Shown here one piece after another: positions 1 through 8,235 of a stretch of DNA of 64,000 nucleotides; the stretch's first letter is position 1, and every line of letters starts with the position of its first letter. Made by a program: the position numbers and the translations under genes. The notes beneath the pieces are model-generated. The model made no database searches. It saw only the letters and a list, made by a program, of their open reading frames with translations, and was not told the DNA's origin. The DNA comes from Thalassotalea euphylliae (lineage in GTDB: Bacteria > Pseudomonadota > Gammaproteobacteria > Enterobacterales > Alteromonadaceae). The stretch is from the NCBI RefSeq assembly GCF_003390375.1, contig NZ_QUOT01000001.1, positions 1,860,001-1,924,000 of the forward strand, in the 5' to 3' direction.

Positions 1-1132
1 GCCAACACCAGAACAGCAAGTAAAAGCGCCTAAAAAACTGGCTGCGACACTGGAAAAAGTTGAAGCTGTGGCTGATAGCTTGCTCACTGAAAAGCAAGAT
101 CTCACCGTATTAATGGCGCAAGAGCAAAATGAAATAGCGACTAAGATCAATCAAGCCTTTGACGATAACTTACTGCTTTCTGGCTCAACCAAGCAAGTGG
201 ATGCTATCTATCAAAGCATTCAAAAAGACTTGTTAGCACTGAAAGAGTGGCTTGATAAAGCCGACAATGAAGTCATCCCGGGTAAAGCCTATTTTGAAGA
301 CGTTACTAACGAAAAGTCTTATCAAGCATTTGCCAGCCTTTGGCTAAATGATTACGAGCAAACGCTGATTGATCACCTGATTGACAATATCGTTGCGCAA
401 TCAAGCCGTTATGTGGAAAACAAAATAGTCAATTACTTAAACACACAATGGCAAGCGCAAGTGGTTGCACCTTATCAGCGTGAATTAGCTCCCTTCTTCC
501 CTTTCAGTGACAGCGAAGAGGCCGTTAATATTCGCGCCATTGATAAGTTTTTCGCAGGCGATAGCGCATTAGCAAAATTTGAACTATCAGTGCTGAGCCA
601 GTTTGTTGAGGTCAAAGGAAAACAACAATTAGCCTTGTTTGGCAAACAACACCTGCTGACGCTAAATAATGATATTTCGCCCTTTATTATCGACTACAAA
701 ACTATGCGCGAACAGTTGTATAGCGGTGCCGACAAGATCACCACAAACATTACCTATACGCCGATATCAATGGCTCCTGAGTTAATGTCATTTACACTGA
801 GCACCTCAGATAGTGCATTAAATTACACTCATGGCCCATTGATTGGTAAGAAGACGCTATGGCCGACAGACTATCAAGACAGCGCAATTACCATCAGCAT
901 GCGAGATAAAAATAACAAACGCCAAATCACTAGATTTGAGGGAATTTGGGCGCCAATGCAACTGCTTGCCAAATATCAAGGCGACGCGGCGAGCGAGGTC
1001 TTGACCATACCTTACCCTAAAACCACAGGTGTTAAACTCAAAGTTAATGATGCAGACAAAGCAAGCAATATCATCAACCCGATTTTTTTCAAGCGTTTAA
1101 CGATTCCACCCCAACTCGTCGGCAAGCCATAG
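1..1132 (+). CDS. tssM: TssM/IcmF, T6SS membrane-complex subunit (3' part only)
   Basis: The reading frame (codons from base 2) is open to the left edge, so this is only the C-terminal ~377 residues of a protein that normally exceeds 1,100. TssM is the inner-membrane/periplasmic component of the TssJLM complex that anchors the type VI secretion apparatus. The visible part matches the periplasmic C-terminal region: a helical stretch, then a beta-rich end with a WPTDYQDSA segment and an EGIWAPMQLL segment, like the WPG...GpWALfrLl pattern of the IcmF C-terminal domain. A GTG at 68 could be mistaken for a start, but coding continues upstream of it. vgrG follows 25 bases downstream. Family assignment rests on this C-terminal pattern and on the neighbour. 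Confidence 0.8.
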   Translation, partial: PTPEQQVKAPKKLAATLEKVEAVADSLLTEKQDLTVLMAQEQNEIATKINQAFDDNLLLSGSTKQVDAIYQSIQKDLLALKEWLDKADNEVIPGKAYFEDVTNEKSYQAFASLWLNDYEQTLIDHLIDNIVAQSSRYVENKIVNYLNTQWQAQVVAPYQRELAPFFPFSDSEEAVNIRAIDKFFAGDSALAKFELSVLSQFVEVKGKQQLALFGKQHLLTLNNDISPFIIDYKTMREQLYSGADKITTNITYTPISMAPELMSFTLSTSDSALNYTHGPLIGKKTLWPTDYQDSAITISMRDKNNKRQITRFEGIWAPMQLLAKYQGDAASEVLTIPYPKTTGVKLKVNDADKASNIINPIFFKRLTIPPQLVGKP

Positions 1133-1157
1133 CAACATTCTAGGAGTAAGAAAAGCA

Positions 1158-3170
1158 ATGGAAAATTATGTTGCTGGCAGCACCAGCTATTTAGAAGCTA
1201 AATCGAGCACTAATAAAAGCTACCGAATCAATAAGTGCACAATTAATCAAAAGCTCAACAACAATTTCACCATCAATGCGAGTGTGGTTACCGATGGTGA
1301 AGACTTAGACGATTTACTCGGCGATTCCCTGACCATTAGCTGGTTTCAAGATATTGCTGGTCGCGCCAACGAACTGCTCAACTATCACGGATACGTGACA
1401 GAAATCACCGAAGTTGATACAGATGCCGACAGCATTCGATCGTTTAATCTGATTATCAAGCCTTGGCTTTGGTTACTCACCTTAAATCGCTGCAACCGTA
1501 TCTATCAAGCAAAGTCAGTTAAAGACATATTAACCGACATTTTTGATAGCGCTGGTTTTAAAGGTCAGTACAAATTTGGCACGATGCCGACGATACAACG
1601 CGAGTATTGTACCCAATACAATGAAACTGATTTTGCCTTTGCCCTGCGGGTTATGGCAGAAGCGGGCGTTATTTTTTACTTTGTTCAAGAAGGTGGCAAG
1701 CACACGCTACAAATCCAATCTGCTGAGGCAAGTTTTACCAAGAACACCCAAGCAACCTTCGATCATGCAATGGTTAAAGACAGTAATAATCTCTTGCTCA
1801 GCACTTGGCGAAAGAAACAGCGCAGTACCCGTAAATCGCTCAGTTTATCGGGTTACAACAGTGATAAAGTGAAAACTGAACAAGCCAGTAGCCAACTGAC
1901 TAACAGCGCGGTCAGCACTTATTCGAACAAGCACTTTGAGTTCCACGGTCAGCCAACCGATAAAGGTGATTTCTCCGATGTTGCGACCTTGGCAAAACAG
2001 CTTATTGCCAGTGAAGAAAGTCGCGCTCAAGACATTGAAGCAACGACGGATTCGAACCTTGTGCTGATCGGACAAACGCTGACCTTAGCCAAGCATCAAA
2101 ATGCGGACTTCCACGGTGATTACAATGTTATCGGCCTAAAGCATGTCATCAATGTGACCAGCAGTGCGACACAAGCTACCTACAAATGCACCATTAGCTG
2201 TCGAAAGAATACCCTAAGCGTCGCACCGCAAATGCCAGTAAAACCCAAAGCGCCGGGTTTAATGACCGCCGTTGTGGTTACAGATGCAGGCGCGTTTGAC
2301 AGTAAAGGCGACCTCAACCAAGACAAAGACGGCAAAATTCGCGTGCATTTTCATTGGGATGTTAGCGACACCAAATCAGCTTCTTGCTTACTGCGGGTTG
2401 CTCAACTGATGGCTAGCAGCCAAGCGGGTATGCAGTTTATTCCCCGTGTTGGCGATGAAGTATTAGTCGACTTTATCAATGGCGATATCGACCAGCCGAT
2501 TGTTGTTGGTAGCGTTTACAACGGTTCGAACACGCCACTGTACAACCAAAAAGACGCTACACAATCAGGGATTAAAACCGGCTTTGCTCAAGACACCAGC
2601 CATGAATTGTGTTTTGACGATAAAAAAGGTGAAGAAAAAATTGCTCTCACCTCAGGCAAAGACCTCGCGATAACAGTTGCCAACAACGCAACGACACTGG
2701 TCAATGCTGACGATAAATTAACTATTAAAAAAACGCAGACCACGGCGATCGAAGACAAGCAAACCATCACGGTCACCAATGGCTACGGCTTGACGGCTGA
2801 CAAGATTGCGCTAGAGGGTAAATCAGAAATTGAACTCAAAGTCGGTAGCAACAGCATTAAAATTAGCAGTTCGGGCATTACCATAGATGCATCGAAAATC
2901 ACCCTGAGTGCTAGCGGTGACATTAGCCTGTCAGGCACCAATGTGAAATCATCAAGTACAGCGTCAACGTCAATTAAAGCGACAGCGAACCTTGATTTAA
3001 AAGCAACCGCACAAGCAAATTTAGAAGGTACCGCTGGGGTCAATGTTAAATCAACGGCAATGGCAAAAGTTGAAGGCACTGCTGGCGCCGAACTCAGTTC
3101 AACCGCCATGGCTAAACTCACAGGTACCGCCATGGCCCAGATTTCCGGTGCTTTAGTGAAAATTAATTAA
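1158..3170 (+). CDS. vgrG: VgrG, T6SS spike/tip protein
   Basis: A 670-residue VgrG. Three VgrG subunits form the puncturing spike on the Hcp tube and carry effectors. Residues ~1-350 form the gp27-like base (ending near CTISCRKNTL). Residues ~365-470 are the gp5 OB-fold, with the diagnostic stretch GKIRVHFHWD (near residue 393) and PRVGDEVLVDFINGDIDQP (near 425). After this comes a long beta-prism needle. The last ~70 residues are low-complexity repeats of the type ATAxAxLEGTAG, as expected for a helical needle. There is no extra C-terminal enzyme domain, so it is not an 'evolved' VgrG and its cargo should bind separately. The ATG is preceded by AGGAGT 12 bases upstream. tssM lies just before it and an unknown gene 19 bases after it. 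Confidence 0.95.
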   Translation: MENYVAGSTSYLEAKSSTNKSYRINKCTINQKLNNNFTINASVVTDGEDLDDLLGDSLTISWFQDIAGRANELLNYHGYVTEITEVDTDADSIRSFNLIIKPWLWLLTLNRCNRIYQAKSVKDILTDIFDSAGFKGQYKFGTMPTIQREYCTQYNETDFAFALRVMAEAGVIFYFVQEGGKHTLQIQSAEASFTKNTQATFDHAMVKDSNNLLLSTWRKKQRSTRKSLSLSGYNSDKVKTEQASSQLTNSAVSTYSNKHFEFHGQPTDKGDFSDVATLAKQLIASEESRAQDIEATTDSNLVLIGQTLTLAKHQNADFHGDYNVIGLKHVINVTSSATQATYKCTISCRKNTLSVAPQMPVKPKAPGLMTAVVVTDAGAFDSKGDLNQDKDGKIRVHFHWDVSDTKSASCLLRVAQLMASSQAGMQFIPRVGDEVLVDFINGDIDQPIVVGSVYNGSNTPLYNQKDATQSGIKTGFAQDTSHELCFDDKKGEEKIALTSGKDLAITVANNATTLVNADDKLTIKKTQTTAIEDKQTITVTNGYGLTADKIALEGKSEIELKVGSNSIKISSSGITIDASKITLSASGDISLSGTNVKSSSTASTSIKATANLDLKATAQANLEGTAGVNVKSTAMAKVEGTAGAELSSTAMAKLTGTAMAQISGALVKIN

Positions 3171-3189
3171 CGATTGATGAACTAACAAA

Positions 3190-3690
3190 ATGCAAATCAT
3201 TACGCCAAAAGTTGTCAGCCAATTAACACAAACGAATGCGGGTCATATTGTCAACCGATACCCGATGACCGACGAAGCCAAAGCGCTTGTCACGAATGAG
3301 ATGACACCGTCAGAGGCGGTTGAGAAATTGCAACAAGCTGGCCTTGAGCGCGATGCGATACAGTTTATCGCCCACGGTTTATCAGTGATGTCTGCAATAA
3401 AATGGGGGCTTAGTTGCCTTCGTCAAAAAATCGATTGGCAAGCAGATGACGAACAGATATTTGATTGTGTCGAGCGTTGGGTTAATGCACCAAATGAAAC
3501 GCTGCGTATTCGCGCTCAACAACTGTCTGATCGCAAAGGACTGGGAGAATATCCGAGCGCATGGTTAGGCTATGCTGTTTTTTGGTCAGGAACCGGCTCT
3601 ATCGCACCGCCTGATTTACCTGCGGTGATGCCGCCTGACAATATGGTTGGTCATGCCATTAACGCGGCAATTTTAATGGTAATGATTTAA
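3190..3690 (+). CDS. Unknown T6SS-linked protein (DUF6931-like)
   Basis: A 166-residue soluble protein starting 19 bases after the vgrG stop, probably co-transcribed with it. No signal peptide or membrane segment is seen. The N-terminal third is helical; the middle has an aromatic, Trp-rich stretch (MSAIKWGLSCLRQKIDW) and a hydrophobic C-terminal end after a Pro-rich turn (SIAPPDLPAVMPP). It resembles from memory the DUF6931 proteins found beside T6SS genes, but that was not checked. It lacks the features of DUF4123 or DUF1795 effector chaperones. A role as adaptor, chaperone or accessory protein for cargo loaded on this VgrG is an inference from position only. Confidence 0.6.
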   Translation: MQIITPKVVSQLTQTNAGHIVNRYPMTDEAKALVTNEMTPSEAVEKLQQAGLERDAIQFIAHGLSVMSAIKWGLSCLRQKIDWQADDEQIFDCVERWVNAPNETLRIRAQQLSDRKGLGEYPSAWLGYAVFWSGTGSIAPPDLPAVMPPDNMVGHAINAAILMVMI

Positions 3691-3962
3691 GCGTGACATA
3701 ACAGGCTAGCGAAAGCCTTTACGCAGCACATTGTCCATAAAACAGAGGGGCGCTGGCGTGAAACGTGCAAAATGGCGACTAGGTGAGCAACTAATCAACA
3801 ATTTCTCTTTATAAATGAGCGAAATACAAACAATTAACACTGTGGTAGGTTTTGTTTTACAGGCAAAGCCTCGTTACTCTAACAACCATAATAACGATAA
3901 CAAGCTATTGCCTGTTTGTTCAGGTGTAAAAAATAGCGACGACACGTATGTAGGGAATTTAT

Positions 3963-5735
3963 ATGTCTATCATTCGCAAGCTTAATTTAGCAGGCCGCAA
4001 AGTCGGTAAAGTACTTCACCTTGTCGATGCCTCTAATTACGATAAGTTACGTCGTCTCGACGCACTAATAACAAAAATCAACGCCGCGCGCACCAACAAC
4101 AATCGCTCTTTCCTCAAAGCAATAGAAACCATCACCGAAAAAGCCGGTGGGCTAAAAGAATTTAAAAAGCAAGAAATGTCAAAGTTGGATAACTTTGAGT
4201 GGGTATTTTATTTATCAGATCAGCAATGGGACAGTTTCTGTTTCCAATGGAACGAAACAAAATCGCTGTTAACCGCCAACAGAAAATCCCCTTTTAAAAG
4301 CGAAGACGAATTAACCCAAGCCTATCAAACAACGCAAGGCCCTTTTAACAGTAAAATCCAATGCTTTTTAGCGCTTTATAAAGAAGAAAAGGTGGTTAGT
4401 GATTACAGCAAGCTAGATGACTGCTTTAAAGGGGTGCCTGTTGCCTCGCCGGCACAGCAAGCGCTGCCTAAAGAAGATACCAAAATCGCTAACGAAAAAG
4501 ACATTTGGCTTATTTTCCAGTCTCTTAAAGAGGACTTTCGTGAAATTGGCCTAGTCATGAAAAAGCAAATGCTGATTTTCGCAAAAACACATCTTGAGGC
4601 GATCAGAGGCGGTGCCAACTTAGAGGGCTTCAACAACATAGATAATGTCGAAGCCTTATTACCCATTGCTGATCGTGCACGAAAACAACAAATCATTATT
4701 AAGCGTTCAGGTTGGTTAGCTCCACTAAAAGACATTTACAACGCCTACAAAGTAATTGGTCTTATGGACAAAGAGACACGCTACCGAGGAGCATTTGACG
4801 AAGGCTTCAGTGGTAAAGCTAACCGTGCAAAACTGGTGAAATACACGCAAGAAATGGTGACAGGAATCATTTCAGCGGTAACCACCACAGCAATGACAGT
4901 CGCATCTTTTGGCGCAACCTTGATTTTGTGTATTTTACAGTGGATTAAAGTATTCGATATATTGTCGTCATTTGCCACACTCATTCGCAGTTTCATCAAA
5001 GCCAAGCAGGCGGATCCCAATGTTGATTTAACCAAGTTAGATTTTCGCATGCTAAGCCAACGCACAAAAACTGGCGCTATTGCAATGAATGTGATCAGCA
5101 CTTCAACAGGTGCCTTGAGCGCAGGCTTGCACGTTGGTGGTGCGGCTGAAACAGGAGCTTATGTCTTAGCAGGCGCTAAAGCTACCTACAAAGCAGGCAA
5201 AGGCGCGTGGAGTAGTAAATCGGCAATCAAAAACGTTAAAAACTTCAAAGATGATCAGCACAACTTATCTGAGCAAGCGACGGAAAAAGACCTCCTTAAA
5301 GCGAAAAAGAATTTAGCGAAACGATTGAAAAACGTTGAAGAAATAGACTTTACTTTTAGCAACCCACTAGAAAACCACGAAGAATTAGCCCGTAAAGTAG
5401 AAGACTCTAAATCTAAGCTGCGCCGCTTTATGGACAGCATGGTGAAATGGGCGAAAAAAGCGTTCAGTTATCTCGTTAAACTACTAACCAAGTTAATTAA
5501 GTTTGTACTAGGTGTACTTATTGTGTTCGCCAACATTGTTGGCGTGTTAATCACAGGAATTGTGCTTTTATTTAAGCGGTTTTGTGAGCTTGTTGGCTCC
5601 AACATCAACAAATTTATGGTCAAAGCCAAAGGTGATATACAAGATGGTTTGAGGTACTTAAAGCGCATGCTAAGGCAGGAAATTATAGACATTGACGCCA
5701 GATTAAAAACGGTAGCGATGAGTCCTGCGGGGTAA
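3963..5735 (+). CDS. Unknown 590-aa membrane protein, candidate T6SS effector
   Basis: This protein matches no family I recognise. Residues 1-290 are charged and helical, with no signal peptide. A hydrophobic block lies at ~300-345 (ISAVTTTAMTVASFGATLIL, then ILCILQWIKVF), a Gly/Ala-rich stretch at ~370-415, a Lys/Glu-rich helical region at ~420-495, and a second strongly hydrophobic block at ~502-540 (LIKFVLGVLIVFANIVGVLI) followed by a basic tail. A soluble N-terminus, late hydrophobic helices and no export signal recall pore-forming T6SS or colicin-like toxins. The gene lies between vgrG and PAAR. The ATG follows AGGGA at a normal distance, and 272 bases separate it from the previous gene, so it may have its own promoter. 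The effector role is inference; it could equally be a structural or membrane-stress protein. Confidence 0.6.
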   Translation: MSIIRKLNLAGRKVGKVLHLVDASNYDKLRRLDALITKINAARTNNNRSFLKAIETITEKAGGLKEFKKQEMSKLDNFEWVFYLSDQQWDSFCFQWNETKSLLTANRKSPFKSEDELTQAYQTTQGPFNSKIQCFLALYKEEKVVSDYSKLDDCFKGVPVASPAQQALPKEDTKIANEKDIWLIFQSLKEDFREIGLVMKKQMLIFAKTHLEAIRGGANLEGFNNIDNVEALLPIADRARKQQIIIKRSGWLAPLKDIYNAYKVIGLMDKETRYRGAFDEGFSGKANRAKLVKYTQEMVTGIISAVTTTAMTVASFGATLILCILQWIKVFDILSSFATLIRSFIKAKQADPNVDLTKLDFRMLSQRTKTGAIAMNVISTSTGALSAGLHVGGAAETGAYVLAGAKATYKAGKGAWSSKSAIKNVKNFKDDQHNLSEQATEKDLLKAKKNLAKRLKNVEEIDFTFSNPLENHEELARKVEDSKSKLRRFMDSMVKWAKKAFSYLVKLLTKLIKFVLGVLIVFANIVGVLITGIVLLFKRFCELVGSNINKFMVKAKGDIQDGLRYLKRMLRQEIIDIDARLKTVAMSPAG

Positions 5736-5753
5736 GTTCAGAAAACGCATATA

Positions 5754-5816
5754 GAGGCTCTTCACAAGGAATCATCGACAGTAAGTACTTTTAGTCATTC
5801 CTTTTGTGGAGCCTCT
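5754..5816. repeat. Long imperfect inverted repeat (hairpin)
   Basis: The outer arms GAGGCTC (5754-5760) and GAGCCTC (5810-5816) are perfect complements. The next bases, TTCACAAGGAAT against ATTCCTTTTGTG, continue the pairing with small offsets. It lies ~20 bases after the 590-aa gene, so it may act as a terminator, but it has no run of T. The arms look more like two facing insertion-element ends or a MITE scar. An ATG at 5822 opens a frame broken by several stops, consistent with gene decay, but I cannot name it. Confidence 0.5.
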
Positions 5817-6012
5817 CCCAAATGCCCACGATTACAGTAAAACAAAGACTTTAACAAATTGGCGAGCAAACTCTTTTAGTTAGCTAAAAGCGATGAGCAA
5901 GCTATGTGGTATGAGTGCAGTAGGCTGCCCTCAGCTGTAACGAAGTCTAATCAAACTTAAAGATGATATATTCGCGGCTATTTGCTAAACACCGCGATAA
6001 CGAAGTGAAGTA

Positions 6013-8151
6013 TTGACAGTTATCATGCAACTTATTGACGAAAAAAGCGCAACTCTGGCGAAAAAAGTGAGTGGTAAGTTCATTACCCCATTGTTAGTAG
6101 CAGGCATCTTAATTTGCCTTGTTAATGCGATTATCGCGTGTTATCTCATTTATCAAGAATCAAGTGTTTTTCAAAAGACGGTACGCGCGGAAGTAAAAAC
6201 ACAAACTATTGATGCCGCTAACCAAATTAGTGAAAAACTTGCTGGCATCATGAATGATGTGAACAATTTTGCCGATCGCATCACTCGCCTTGAAGATAAA
6301 CAAGACACACTCGGTTTTTTACGCCACGAGTTTTACCAAAACAGTAATTTATTTTCGTTAAGCACGACATTCAAACCCTATGCTTTTGATCCCACTAGAA
6401 AATACGTTGCCCCTTATTACGAACGCCTAACCGACGAAGAAAAAGAATTTGAATTAACTGGCTACGATCAAAACAGTACCGAATTCAGTTGGTATAACCG
6501 ACCGCTCAAAGAAGGCCCAATTTGGACAGAGCCCTATTACGAACCAGTGAATAGCGTATTGATGACCACTTACTCTGTGCCATTCTATCAATCAGAAAAG
6601 GCGCGCGAAGCAGGCGAAGCACCACTCGGTGTCGTGCCTTCCGATGTATCACTGGATCATCTCACCACAGATTTAAAACAAATTCAGTTTGGTGCTGGCG
6701 GCTACGGTATTATTTTTTCGAGCAAACAAAACTTAATTTCCCACCCGGTTTTTTCTCATGTGCGCGAGGGTGAAAGCCTTAATACGCTCAAGCACAAAGA
6801 CGGCTTTAACTATCTCAATAAAATCGACAAGTGTTTCGCTGACGATCTCACTTATGCCTTTTACAATGGTGAAGTGATGGATAACGACGAAGATTACGCG
6901 GCATGTGCACACATTCCGCAAACCGATTGGATTCTAATCACTCGCATGTCTGCTGATATGTTTCAAATGGACAAAGACTATCGTCGCAAAAGCAATATAG
7001 GCGCAATCAGTTGGATTGCAGCCTCATTGATTTTGATCATTTTATTACTAACCCGTTATAAACAAATTACTTGGTCGCAAAATAACATTTGGATATCCAT
7101 TATCTTAGTGACAGGAACAGTCGCTTCACTTGAGTTTGCGCGCAGCCTCAATACGTTAGAGGAAGACAGTACGGTAGTGATCACTAATACCGCCCAGCGA
7201 GAAGCGTTTATCAGTAACTACGATGCCCAACTTACGCAATTGCGCTTAGACCTGCCAGACTATATTTCAACTGGCCTGATGGTCGACTCCTTAGAGTTTG
7301 TTAATGCTAATAACATTCATCTGACCGGCATCGTTTGGGAAAGGTTTGAAACCCCTAGACCTGAACACATAGCGCCAGAAATCGCGTTCAACGAAGCAAT
7401 AGAATCTGATTTAAAATTAGCATATCGACAAACCTTGCCCACGGGAGAGGAAGTTGTTGGCTGGCATTTCTCTGTTGTTATTCGTCAAGAACTTGATTAC
7501 TCAAAATACCCATTCGATCACAAGAATATTGTCATCCGTTTAACCGCTAGCAATATTGGTAGCAACACCGTTTTAGTGCCAGATTTAGAGGCCTACGAAA
7601 AACTGGGAAAAACAGATAATCCGGCCGTTGCTAAAGATATCGTTTTAGAAGAATGGACACTTAAGCAAAGCTACTACAAATACACCTATCAGCACTTCAA
7701 CACCAACTTTGGTATTAATGGGCATGGCTTCCAAGAGATTAGCCCTGAGCTAAACTATTCAATCAATATTGAACGCTCATTTTTAGGGCCATTTGTCACG
7801 ACATTATTACCTGTCATGGTCATGGTGTGCCTACTTTACGCTTGTGTCGTCAGTATGCCCTACACCCCCTATGGCGAGCTTAGAAACAATATTACCGCGG
7901 TAGTATTCACCATATTGCTCGCTCATTACAGCATACGTGAACACTTACAAATCAATGAAGTCGTCTATTTTGAAGTGTTCTATTTCTTGCTTTATGTGAT
8001 CGCAACCGTATTTATGCTGATTGCGCATTACTATTACCGTGCCAAAGCATTGGACTTAAATTCAAAGCACTTTAAACGCGTGGCAATTGTCTGGTACTGG
8101 CCAATACTGACATCGGCAATCTATGTGATCACTATTTGGACTTACTATTAG
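6013..8151 (+). CDS. Cache-domain receptor fused to a pentameric ligand-gated ion channel-like module
   Basis: 712 residues from a TTG; an ATG four codons later (6025) is the alternative start. Order: membrane helix ~25-47; double-Cache (dCache_1-like) periplasmic sensor ~48-325 with the typical IWTEPYYEP, VLMTTYSVPFY and GVVPSDVSLDHL pieces; helix ~329-349; helix ~357-378; a beta-rich periplasmic domain ~380-585 containing YPFD at 499-502, the signature of the Cys-loop/Pro-loop of pLGICs; then four helices at ~590-617 (with the conserved mid-helix Pro), ~625-645 (VFTILLAHYSIREHL, very like M2 of GLIC), ~650-675 and ~689-711. There is no HAMP, kinase, GGDEF or methyl-accepting output domain: the channel itself would be the output. 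An EAL phosphodiesterase gene follows 84 bases later. The channel assignment comes from motif order, not a search. Confidence 0.75.
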   Translation: MTVIMQLIDEKSATLAKKVSGKFITPLLVAGILICLVNAIIACYLIYQESSVFQKTVRAEVKTQTIDAANQISEKLAGIMNDVNNFADRITRLEDKQDTLGFLRHEFYQNSNLFSLSTTFKPYAFDPTRKYVAPYYERLTDEEKEFELTGYDQNSTEFSWYNRPLKEGPIWTEPYYEPVNSVLMTTYSVPFYQSEKAREAGEAPLGVVPSDVSLDHLTTDLKQIQFGAGGYGIIFSSKQNLISHPVFSHVREGESLNTLKHKDGFNYLNKIDKCFADDLTYAFYNGEVMDNDEDYAACAHIPQTDWILITRMSADMFQMDKDYRRKSNIGAISWIAASLILIILLLTRYKQITWSQNNIWISIILVTGTVASLEFARSLNTLEEDSTVVITNTAQREAFISNYDAQLTQLRLDLPDYISTGLMVDSLEFVNANNIHLTGIVWERFETPRPEHIAPEIAFNEAIESDLKLAYRQTLPTGEEVVGWHFSVVIRQELDYSKYPFDHKNIVIRLTASNIGSNTVLVPDLEAYEKLGKTDNPAVAKDIVLEEWTLKQSYYKYTYQHFNTNFGINGHGFQEISPELNYSINIERSFLGPFVTTLLPVMVMVCLLYACVVSMPYTPYGELRNNITAVVFTILLAHYSIREHLQINEVVYFEVFYFLLYVIATVFMLIAHYYYRAKALDLNSKHFKRVAIVWYWPILTSAIYVITIWTYY

Positions 8152-8235
8152 GCTCGATGAAAGGCAAACACGGGCGTCACCATAAAAAATGACGCTCTAA
8201 GTTAAAACTAAGAACAATAACAACAGGTTAATTTT

